DNA of 42,136 nt. Origin: Nitrospiraceae bacterium. Lineage in GTDB: Bacteria; Nitrospirota; Nitrospiria; Nitrospirales; Nitrospiraceae. Position 1 is the first letter of the stretch. Every line of letters begins with the position of its first letter. Location of the stretch: positions 1 to 42,136 of the forward strand of contig DASPUC010000051.1 in assembly GCA_035623075.1 (NCBI GenBank), given 5' to 3'. The position numbers and the translations under genes were made by a program. The notes under the pieces are model-generated. The model had not been told where the DNA came from. It saw only the letters and a program-made list of their open reading frames with translations, and made no database searches. Of the stretch, positions 35,052-41,674 are shown in pieces.

Positions 35052-36218
35052 ATGTTGTGGCTCTCGTACAGTCTTCGCAATCTCCTGGCCCGACGTATGA
35101 CGTCTGCCTTGACCCTGATTGGCCTCTCGCTGGTCATTTTTGTGTTGACCGCGGTCCTCATGTTGGCGCATGGTCTCGAACGGACACTCGCAAGCACGGG
35201 GCAGGCGGACAATGCCCTCATTCTGCGCAAGGGCACCACGCTTGAGATCTCCAGTTCCGTATATCGCGACCAGGCACGCATCATTCTGACACAGCCAGAA
35301 ATTGCTGTGGACGCGCGAGGCATGCCGTTAGGCACGGGCGAATTCGTCGTGCTCATCGCTATGCGCAAACTCGGTGGCTCCGTGGGCAATGTGATGTTGC
35401 GCGGAACGTCTCCGGAAGCGATTACCCTAAGGCCGCAGGTGCGTTTAACGCAGGGACGATGGTGGCAGCCAGGGACCGACGAGATCGTCATCGGAGCACA
35501 GATTGCCAAAGAATTTCCATCGGCGCGCATCGGCACGTCGCAGCGCATTGGGAAGCGCGATTGGCGGATCGTCGGCATCTTCGACGCGGGCCGCAGCGGC
35601 TTCGATTCGGAAGTCTGGGGGGATGCCGAACAATTTCTTCCGCTCTTCGGACGAACGGCCTTTACCTCGGTCATCGCGAAGGTGCGTGATGGCCCCGCGT
35701 TCGAATCCTTGCGACAGCGTCTCGAAACAGACCGGCGCCTCTTGTTGCAAGTCAAACGAGAGCGCGACTATTACAATGAGAAATCCGCACGGCTAGCGGC
35801 CTTCATTCGCTCGGTCGGCTTGGCGCTGACCACGATCTTCAGCGTCGGAGCCATACTGGGCGCAACCATGACGATGTCCGGGGCGGTCGCGAGCCGGGTC
35901 GGGGAAATCGGAACTCTGCGCGCGCTGGGCTTTCTCCGTTCTCATATCCTGTTCGCGTTCTTATCGGAGTCGGTTATCCTGGGATGTTGCGCCGGGGTCC
36001 TCGGCGTCCTCACCGCCTCACTACTCCAGCATATCACCATTTCCGTTCTGAACTGGTCAACGTTTTCGGAATTGGCCTTTGAATTCCGCTTGTCTCCTGC
36101 GATCGCCGGGTCTGGATTTCTCTTTGCCATCGTTATGAGTGTATGCGGAAGCGTGCTCCCGGCCGTCCGAGCAGCGCGGCTCGGTGTGATAGACGCCTTA
36201 GGTGCGCGAACCCTATGA
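35052..36218 (+). CDS. FtsX/MacB-type ABC permease, second copy
   Basis: The 388-residue protein has the same plan: an N-terminal helix, a periplasmic domain and three C-terminal helices, with 'ASRVGEIGTLRALGFLRSHI' as the FtsX signature. Sequence differs clearly from the first permease, so the exporter is a heterodimer rather than a MacB homodimer. These systems move lipoproteins, peptides or other envelope substrates rather than free ions. Its stop overlaps the start of the second His/CxxxC gene (ATGA), tying that protein to the exporter. Confidence 0.92.
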   Translation: MLWLSYSLRNLLARRMTSALTLIGLSLVIFVLTAVLMLAHGLERTLASTGQADNALILRKGTTLEISSSVYRDQARIILTQPEIAVDARGMPLGTGEFVVLIAMRKLGGSVGNVMLRGTSPEAITLRPQVRLTQGRWWQPGTDEIVIGAQIAKEFPSARIGTSQRIGKRDWRIVGIFDAGRSGFDSEVWGDAEQFLPLFGRTAFTSVIAKVRDGPAFESLRQRLETDRRLLLQVKRERDYYNEKSARLAAFIRSVGLALTTIFSVGAILGATMTMSGAVASRVGEIGTLRALGFLRSHILFAFLSESVILGCCAGVLGVLTASLLQHITISVLNWSTFSELAFEFRLSPAIAGSGFLFAIVMSVCGSVLPAVRAARLGVIDALGARTL

Positions 36219-36532
36219 TGCCGATACGCCGATCCCTCTCTGTCACTCGCCTGCCGATCGCCATTACGACTCTGTACCTCCTGATGGCAGTATGGGCGAC
36301 CTTTTGTCTAGATGGTGCGCCGGCTAGCCATCAGCATGAACACCATCAGCACTCGAGTCATTCTGCACTGTGCGACTCGGCTTGCCACGCAGTCTCGCCG
36401 GCCGTGGCCGCGACCGATTACACGCGAACACTCTCACTCCCCTTCGTTGGTTATAACATCAGTCTAACAGACTTCCTGGCGCCCCTCGTCGTCGTAGGAT
36501 ACGAGTCTCGCGGTCCTCCTATCTCGATCTGA
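36215..36532 (+). CDS. Small secreted His/CxxxC protein, copy 2
   Basis: The 105-residue protein has a signal or membrane segment (~12-32), then SHQHEHHQHSSHSALCDSACHA, and a C-terminus ending 'SRGPPISI'. It has the most His-rich version of the motif shared with the proteins at 27510 and 39333, with an extra His directly after the second Cys. The start overlaps the stop of the second permease (ATGATG, two possible starts), so its synthesis is coupled to the exporter. It is probably a periplasmic metal-binding protein; family name not known to me. Confidence 0.72.
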   Translation: MMPIRRSLSVTRLPIAITTLYLLMAVWATFCLDGAPASHQHEHHQHSSHSALCDSACHAVSPAVAATDYTRTLSLPFVGYNISLTDFLAPLVVVGYESRGPPISI

Positions 36533-36575
36533 GATTCCTACACTCATTGACGCTTTACGATTCGTCGCGGCAGCC

Positions 36576-36602
36576 TGCTCAGCTTCAGGCACGACCTGAG
36601 CA
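36576..36602 (+). promoter_or_regulatory. Leader hairpin before TonB-dependent receptor
   Basis: TGCTCAG (36576-36582) pairs with CTGAGCA (36596-36602). An alternative pairing, GCTTCAGG with CCTGAGC, uses the same right arm. It lies about 40 bases upstream of the receptor start and may be a weak terminator after the His-rich gene or a regulatory structure. Confidence 0.3.
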
Positions 36603-36639
36603 TAAAGTGCTGCTGCGCATGGTCAACAGGAGGATCATC

Positions 36640-38781
36640 ATGCGCTACGGTTATTATGCTGCGCTCATATCTCTCATTAGTTTATCGAGCATATTGTTCC
36701 ATCTCGACCCTGGTGTCGCTCAAGAGCCACCAAAGCCAGAACAGCAGGAGCCTGTCACGAATGAACAGCCGGAGGGTGCTGAAGTGCTTGCCCAGCCAGT
36801 AGTGGTGACGGCGACCCGCACCGAACGGATTGCGACCGATCTTCCCGTCAGTGCAACGATCGTGACCCGAAAAGACGTCAGCGATGCTCCTATCGTGGGG
36901 ACGGACGATCTGATGCAACAAATCCCAAGTGTGCAGCTGCCGTACCTGGATAGTTTTAGTCAGCATCCGACAGCGAACTTTATGGGCATGCGCGGTCTGG
37001 GGCAGCCTCGGGCTCTGGTGCTGATAGATGGCGTCCCGCTCAACGATCCCTTCTTCGGGTATGTGCAGTGGAACATGGTTCCAAAAGAGACGATTGAACG
37101 GATTGAAGTGGTCCGCGGAGGAGCCTCCAGCTTGTGGGGCAACTACGCGATGGGTGGCGTCATCAATGTGATCACCAAGAACGCCCAACCCACCCAAGCC
37201 GGTCAATCGCTCATGGGGGGATCTTACGGCACGATTCGGTCGAATAGTTATGGTAGCTACCGCACGATCGATGGTTACTTTGGGATCAGCGCCAACGTGA
37301 ACTATCAACAAACGGGCGGATACACCCCGCAGCAACCGACTCAGCGTGGCCTGACCGATATTCCGGCCAGCAACGCGAACACAAACCTTCAATTCAAATC
37401 GGATTACACATCACCGGACTTCAAGTGGTATGCCCGCGGCAACCTGTACAACAGTACTGAGAATACTGGGCAGTCGCTGTCCGATAATCTTCAGAACACG
37501 CTTATCTTCAACACGGGCGCGACGTGGAAGCTGACCCAGCAGGAAGACCTCCAGGCCAGCTTCTTCTATTGGCAGCAGAATTTCACCACCAACAACCCCA
37601 GCAACGTCAATTGCTGCAATGGCGATATTGACCGCAACTCAGACTTTCTCTCCAATCTCCATCAAACGCCGGTCACAAGCGTAGGCGGCTTTACCCAGTA
37701 TGAGCGACGCTTCAACGAGACGGTCCGCTCTGTTCAAGTGGGGCTGGACATGCGTTGGGTCCAAGGTACCGATAACTCCCAGCTCTATAGTGCTCCCGGC
37801 GCGGCCCCAACCACCCTCAATGGATCTGGAAAGCAATTGTTTGCGGGCCTCTTTGGACAAACCAGCATCGTTCCGATGCCCAAGCTCGAACTTATGCCCA
37901 GTGTGCGGATGGATTACTACGAAAACTATGCGGGCAATGTGCAAACGTCCCCCGGTCCAACCAACCCTCAAACAACCAACTTTTCGCCCACGAGCAATAT
38001 CCAGGTCAATCCCAAGTTGGCCACGCGCTACCAGATCACCGAACCTCTGGCCATACGGGCCGCGGTCTATAGGGCATTTCGAGCTCCGACGCTGGACAAC
38101 TTGTATCGCAACTTTCAGTCCCCTGGATTTAATCTAGTCAGTAACCCCTTCACGGCTCCTGAGAGCATGGTAGGTGGCGATGCCGGACTCGAACTCAACG
38201 TCTCTCGGTTTCAGGGACAGCTCAACCTTTTCTGGAGTGATGTGAAGCACGCGATCACCGCCCTCCCAGTCCCGAATACTCAGTTTTTCCAAATAGCGAA
38301 TGCCGGGACAATCCAGTCTCGAGGCGTAGAGCTCATGGGGGAGGTTCAATTGTGGCAATACTGGTCGGCCCTGTTTGGTTATGTCTATACCGATTCAAAG
38401 CTCATTAGTACTTCGGCCAGCACGTTTCAGCAGATCAATGGCTCCTTCCTCGAGGGATCAAGGACCCCCGGTGTTCCAATGCACTTTGAGACGGTTAGTC
38501 TCCGGTACCGGAAACCTGAGGGGCTGGATTTTGTTATCCGGATGCGAGCGAACGAATATATCTTCGCCATCCAGGACGGTTTTAGCCGCCTCTCCAATCA
38601 GTTAATCCTTGATGTTAACGCCAGCTACCCGATCCATAAGAGAGTTAATGTCTTTGTCATCGGGACCAACATCACAAATGACAAATATCTGGCATCTTTC
38701 AGCGGGCCAACGATTTTCGGATCCAATAATGCCAACGGTGCTCCCGTGATGGTCTTCGGGGGGGTCAATTTTACCCTGTAA
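36640..38781 (+). CDS. TonB-dependent outer-membrane receptor
   Basis: The 713-residue protein has a signal peptide (~1-27), a Pro/Glu-rich spacer, a TonB box (QPVVVTATRTER, ~52) and a plug domain (~60-165: 'RGLGQPRALVLIDGVPLNDP', 'IERIEVVRGGASSLWGNYAM', 'GGVINVITK'). A 22-strand barrel ends in 'APVMVFGGVNFTL'. The type resembles BtuB/copper-receptor members more than large siderophore receptors. A loop contains a Cys-Cys pair ('VNCCNGDI'). It should import a scarce metal complex using the TonB of this cluster. The start is the ATG seven bases after AGGAGG; earlier starts lack a site. The reading frame continues after the TAA into a second receptor-like tail. Confidence 0.93.
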   Translation: MRYGYYAALISLISLSSILFHLDPGVAQEPPKPEQQEPVTNEQPEGAEVLAQPVVVTATRTERIATDLPVSATIVTRKDVSDAPIVGTDDLMQQIPSVQLPYLDSFSQHPTANFMGMRGLGQPRALVLIDGVPLNDPFFGYVQWNMVPKETIERIEVVRGGASSLWGNYAMGGVINVITKNAQPTQAGQSLMGGSYGTIRSNSYGSYRTIDGYFGISANVNYQQTGGYTPQQPTQRGLTDIPASNANTNLQFKSDYTSPDFKWYARGNLYNSTENTGQSLSDNLQNTLIFNTGATWKLTQQEDLQASFFYWQQNFTTNNPSNVNCCNGDIDRNSDFLSNLHQTPVTSVGGFTQYERRFNETVRSVQVGLDMRWVQGTDNSQLYSAPGAAPTTLNGSGKQLFAGLFGQTSIVPMPKLELMPSVRMDYYENYAGNVQTSPGPTNPQTTNFSPTSNIQVNPKLATRYQITEPLAIRAAVYRAFRAPTLDNLYRNFQSPGFNLVSNPFTAPESMVGGDAGLELNVSRFQGQLNLFWSDVKHAITALPVPNTQFFQIANAGTIQSRGVELMGEVQLWQYWSALFGYVYTDSKLISTSASTFQQINGSFLEGSRTPGVPMHFETVSLRYRKPEGLDFVIRMRANEYIFAIQDGFSRLSNQLILDVNASYPIHKRVNVFVIGTNITNDKYLASFSGPTIFGSNNANGAPVMVFGGVNFTL

Positions 38782-38940
38782 CAATATGACCCTCGTGCGG
38801 AGTTGGACAATGTGGCGAAAAAGCACTACGCCGCATCCGGTGCAGTGATTTCTGACGGTACTCCGGATGCACAAAATCAACTGTTCTATGCAGGTTATGG
38901 ACGGGCCATCTATGGAGGCGTGACGTTGGGGTTGTTCTGA
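38782..38940 (+). pseudogene. Orphan C-terminal tail of a TonB receptor
   Basis: Directly after the receptor's TAA, the same frame stays open for 52 codons and ends 'YGRAIYGGVTLGLF'. This is the form of a last barrel strand with terminal Phe. The receptor already has its own final strand, so this looks like the leftover 3' end of another receptor gene joined here by deletion or recombination. Readthrough of the stop is possible but not supported. Confidence 0.55.
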
Positions 38941-39010
38941 ACAGGTCGAACCGTAACAGGGGCAGACTTAGTTACTGCTCCGTCACAAAGCGTTCGCAAT
39001 GGAGGTCCTC

Positions 39011-39226
39011 ATGGAAAAAGCACTCGTTCGGGTTGACGAAGCTGCAGCGTTCTTGAGTGTCAGTCGGTGGACAATTTACCGGTGGGTGGATGAAGGGCGG
39101 CTGCGCGCCACGAAAATCGGCAAGGGCAGTCTCCGAATCTTTCATGAATCCATTGTGGGATTGGTTTATGAGAGTCAAGTCGATAGAAACAGTGCGATGT
39201 CGGGAGCGAAGCGCTGTGCACACTGA
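39011..39226 (+). CDS. Small excisionase/MerR-type HTH protein, copy 1
   Basis: The 71-residue protein is an HTH_17 (excisionase-type, MerR-like) DNA-binding domain: 'RVDEAAAFLSVSRWTIYRWV' followed by 'LRATKIGKGSLRIF' as the wing. GGAGG lies five bases before the chosen ATG. About 32 of its first 44 residues are identical to the protein at 41297. No phage integrase is nearby, so a regulatory role in the cluster is more likely than excision. Confidence 0.85.
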   Translation: MEKALVRVDEAAAFLSVSRWTIYRWVDEGRLRATKIGKGSLRIFHESIVGLVYESQVDRNSAMSGAKRCAH

Positions 39227-39332
39227 TCCTCAGCACATTAGCGATGCAATTTGTAGCATCCATCAGTAAGCGTTGGTAGACAGCTCTGTGACAGAAGAGT
39301 ACTAGAACCAGGCTACGGGGAAGCACAAGTAA

Positions 39333-39710
39333 ATGAAACGTTCGGCCCTATCACAAAAGAGGATCGCAGTCGTAGGGGTGGTAGTGCTGGTCTACTCCGC
39401 GCTTGCCATCATGTCTGCGTTCTGCGTCTTCGACCACGCCGTTGGTTCCGGTAGACACGAGCACCATGGCTCGCAGGGGTCACCCGCGCACAATCCTCTC
39501 TGTGCCTGGGCCTGTCAAGTCACGTCCAATGCTGCCGTGGCGACAGAGTCTCCGGCATCTTCGATAGGGCCAGTGGTCCAGCTCGTTGTTCAGGTTCCTA
39601 CTCAATTTGCTTCCGCTGGGTTCTTTTCTCTACTGCACTCGCGCGCGCCGCCGTCTCTTCCCTTCATTCTTCTCGGACAAGGGATCCAGGGCGGACATCC
39701 TTCTTCGTGA
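39333..39710 (+). CDS. Small secreted His/CxxxC protein, copy 3
   Basis: The 125-residue protein has a membrane or signal helix (~10-32), then 'FDHAVGSGRHEHHGSQG', a later His and LCAWACQ. Its C-terminus contains 'HSRAPPSLPFI', matching the S-R-G/A-P-P ending of the two other copies. It is the longest of the three. The spacing of His cluster, LCxxxC and tail is kept across copies although the rest has diverged, which argues that these residues are the functional ones. Probably a periplasmic or membrane-tethered metal-binding protein. Confidence 0.7.
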   Translation: MKRSALSQKRIAVVGVVVLVYSALAIMSAFCVFDHAVGSGRHEHHGSQGSPAHNPLCAWACQVTSNAAVATESPASSIGPVVQLVVQVPTQFASAGFFSLLHSRAPPSLPFILLGQGIQGGHPSS

Positions 39711-39898
39711 TTCCTCTCGCGTCCCCTGTCCGGCAATTCTGATATCGGTACGCAGTGAGAATTGATTGTGCTTGTCGCGATGCCCGAGTCGGGAGACTGC
39801 TTTGCTCGGCCCGTCCGGCGCGTAGGTGGGGCCTCCTCTGGCCTCCGCCCCGGGGCCCTATCGATCATGTGGTATCGACATGGAAAGGAGTGTTGGCT

Positions 39899-40285
39899 GT
39901 GAACGAGGTTCATGAAATGTCCTCTTCGGGATTAGCGGGCAGACTGGTGGCGATCGGAGTTATCGTTCTAACAATTGGGAGCCCGAACCTGGGCGCTGCG
40001 TCCTCGAAAACGATAGACACGACGATCATTCAGATTTATGGGCGCATGTGTGAATACCATCGGGAAGATGTTGAGGGAGCCCTTCGTTCATTCAGTGTCG
40101 TTCAACAGGTGGAATTCTTAAATGATCATGGAACTGTGCTTGTCCATTACCAGTCAGGTAGCAAGACGCCCGAACAGTTTGCCGACGCGGTCGAACAGAC
40201 GCTTGCAGCAGGCTGGGGCTGCTCGGCGCGTGTTGATCGAGGTCAGTCTCACGTCCGGACGATTCATGAGGAGGAGAGGCCATGA
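39899..40285 (+). CDS. Secreted HMA-fold-like protein, first of pair
   Basis: The 128-residue protein has a signal peptide (~1-36) and a domain with the beta-alpha-beta-beta-alpha-beta order of heavy-metal-associated (Atx1/CopZ) folds ('TTIIQIYGRMCEYHREDVEGAL', 'VQQVEFLNDHGTVLVHYQSG', 'TPEQFADAVEQ'). The usual GMTCxxC is replaced by GRMCEYH, keeping one Cys, and a second Cys appears late in 'GWGC'. The start is a GTG about eight bases after AAAGGAG. Its stop overlaps the next gene's start (ATGA). Confidence 0.7.
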   Translation: MNEVHEMSSSGLAGRLVAIGVIVLTIGSPNLGAASSKTIDTTIIQIYGRMCEYHREDVEGALRSFSVVQQVEFLNDHGTVLVHYQSGSKTPEQFADAVEQTLAAGWGCSARVDRGQSHVRTIHEEERP

Positions 40286-40599
40286 ATGCCGTAGTCAGAA
40301 TCATTTGTCTGGTCTGGATTGTGTGTGCGACAGCGACACCGGCCCGGGCGGCCGACGAAAAAGTGACACTCATGCTCGGCGGAAAGTTCTGTGATGCCTA
40401 TCTCAGCGATGTTCGCGATGCGCTGACCAAGGTCGCCGGTGTAAAGGCTGTTGATTTCAAGAGTATGAAGGGTCATGCAGTGGTCACCGTCGAGTCCGGC
40501 AAGGCAAAACCCGAGCACCTCGCCGCGGCGGTAAACGGTGTCAAGGGCGATGGATGGCATTGTACCGGCGAGGTTATTAGTAAACCCAGTCATCATTAA
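40282..40599 (+). CDS. Secreted HMA-fold-like protein, second of pair
   Basis: The 105-residue protein has a signal peptide (~1-24) and the same HMA-like fold: 'VTLMLGGKFCDAYLSDVRDAL', 'VKAVDFKSMKGHAVVTVESG', 'KPEHLAAAVNGV', then 'GWHC'. Like its neighbour it has one Cys at the metal loop and one in a C-terminal GWxC. It ends 'KPSHH', adding a pair of His. The two genes overlap and are likely a duplicated, paired metallochaperone. Export of an HMA-type domain is unusual, since most work in the cytoplasm. Confidence 0.72.
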   Translation: MNAVVRIICLVWIVCATATPARAADEKVTLMLGGKFCDAYLSDVRDALTKVAGVKAVDFKSMKGHAVVTVESGKAKPEHLAAAVNGVKGDGWHCTGEVISKPSHH

Positions 40600-40611
40600 A
40601 ACGGAGAGGTG

Positions 40612-41163
40612 ATGCTCAGAATCGTGTTGGTCAGGCCGATTGTAATGACATTCGTCCTGTCGGGATTCGTTGCCTTGCAGGCAACGGCAGAGATGCCAAA
40701 GGTCCCACATGATGGGGAGATCGCTCTGCCAGGCAATTACAAATCGTGGCCAAAGTTCCTTTCCGAAGTCCAGCGACCGGACGTCAAACAGATACGCGAG
40801 CTCTACGTCAATCCGATCGGGGATCGAGTGGCCGAAGGACAGCCTTTTTCGAATGGGACGATCTTCGTCATGGAGCTCTACAGAGCGAAAGCCGACGGCG
40901 ACAATCTGATGAAGGGTGTAGACGGCAAGCTGGTGAAGGACGATCTGACGAAGGTGTTTGTTATGGAGAAAGGGGAGGGCTGGGGTCAGGACGTTCCGGA
41001 CAATCTCAAGAATGGCAACTGGGTCTTCTCTGCGTACGGTCCGGATGGCAAAACGCTGACTGAAGACTTTACCAAGTGCCGTGCCTGTCATGCGCCGTTG
41101 ATGCAGAAAGACTTCACGCACCGGTACGATGAATTTTTCCAGATGCGAGCAAAGAAACACTAG
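40612..41163 (+). CDS. Cytochrome P460-family protein
   Basis: The 183-residue protein has a signal peptide (~1-26) and the beta-rich P460/cytochrome c'-beta domain ('NYKSWPKFLSEVQRPDVKQI', 'GQPFSNGTIFVMELYRA', 'NGNWVFSAYGPDGKT'). The c-type heme site CRACH lies at ~156-160. True P460 enzymes oxidise hydroxylamine using a heme cross-linked to Lys, whereas c'-beta relatives bind NO and lack the cross-link. I cannot tell which from sequence alone; several Lys lie in the right region. GGAG precedes the ATG. It follows the HMA pair by 12 bases, so it is probably in their operon. Confidence 0.85.
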   Translation: MLRIVLVRPIVMTFVLSGFVALQATAEMPKVPHDGEIALPGNYKSWPKFLSEVQRPDVKQIRELYVNPIGDRVAEGQPFSNGTIFVMELYRAKADGDNLMKGVDGKLVKDDLTKVFVMEKGEGWGQDVPDNLKNGNWVFSAYGPDGKTLTEDFTKCRACHAPLMQKDFTHRYDEFFQMRAKKH

Positions 41164-41238
41164 GTTTGGTCCTTTGCCACGACCGATGGTGGACCGGCGC
41201 TTGGAGTGGGTCGACCTACCTCCTGTCAAGCCCGGTTG

Positions 41239-41262
41239 GGGAGCGGCCGTCAGGCTGCTCCC
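41239..41262 (+). terminator. Hairpin after cytochrome P460 gene
   Basis: GGGAGCGGCC pairs with GGCTGCTCCC (one G-T pair) around GTCA, about 75 bases past the stop codon. TTCC follows rather than a long T-run. It likely ends the HMA/P460 transcript. Confidence 0.65.
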
Positions 41263-41296
41263 TTCCACCTCCAGAAGGTAAGCATGAGGTGACACA

Positions 41297-41542
41297 ATGG
41301 AATCGTCACTCCTGCGCGTCAAAGAAGCGGCGCAGGTTCTCAAAGTGAGTACGTGGACGATCTATCGATGGATCGATGAGGGTCAGCTGCAGGCGACGAA
41401 GATCGGTCGAGGAAGTCTCCGGATCTTTCGCGACTCGGTAGATCGGCTAGTCGAGGCCAATCGGACCGGGCGGTGGGAGGCTTTCGACCGACGACCGCGC
41501 CGTGTCGTGCCGCTGGATTCAGTCAGGCTGGGCAAGCGATAA
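41297..41542 (+). CDS. Small excisionase/MerR-type HTH protein, copy 2
   Basis: The 81-residue protein has the HTH_17 domain 'RVKEAAQVLKVSTWTIYRWI' with the wing 'LQATKIGRGSLRIF', nearly the same as the protein at 39011. It adds a basic C-terminal tail ('RRPRRVVPLDSVRLGKR'). It sits between the P460 terminator and another hairpin, so it is a separate transcript. It is a likely DNA-binding regulator recognising a site similar to that of copy 1. Confidence 0.85.
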   Translation: MESSLLRVKEAAQVLKVSTWTIYRWIDEGQLQATKIGRGSLRIFRDSVDRLVEANRTGRWEAFDRRPRRVVPLDSVRLGKR

Positions 41543-41610
41543 CTCACGCGGCGGATCGAGACATCATCATTCAGGCCTGGAGGTTGTACACCCTTCATTC
41601 GGGCCTGCTA

Positions 41611-41646
41611 CCAGGGTGGGATGGTTGACTGCCTCCCCCACCCTGG
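41611..41646 (+). terminator. Long-loop inverted repeat after HTH gene
   Basis: CCAGGGTGGG (41611-41620) pairs perfectly with CCCACCCTGG (41637-41646) across a 16-base loop. It lies 69 bases past the HTH stop codon and 29 bases before the next gene. It could be a terminator or an operator for the adjacent HTH protein. Confidence 0.5.
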
Positions 41647-41674
41647 CCCTATGGGTGACCACTTGGGAGGAGCG

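Noticed and set aside
40264-41343. 359-codon minus-strand frame opposite the HMA/P460 genes
   Set aside because: Composition is shadow-like and the plus strand carries three well-supported overlapping genes with ribosome sites and motifs.
39011-41542. Small HTH proteins as prophage excisionases
   Set aside because: No integrase, att sites or phage genes accompany them; a regulatory role fits the context better.
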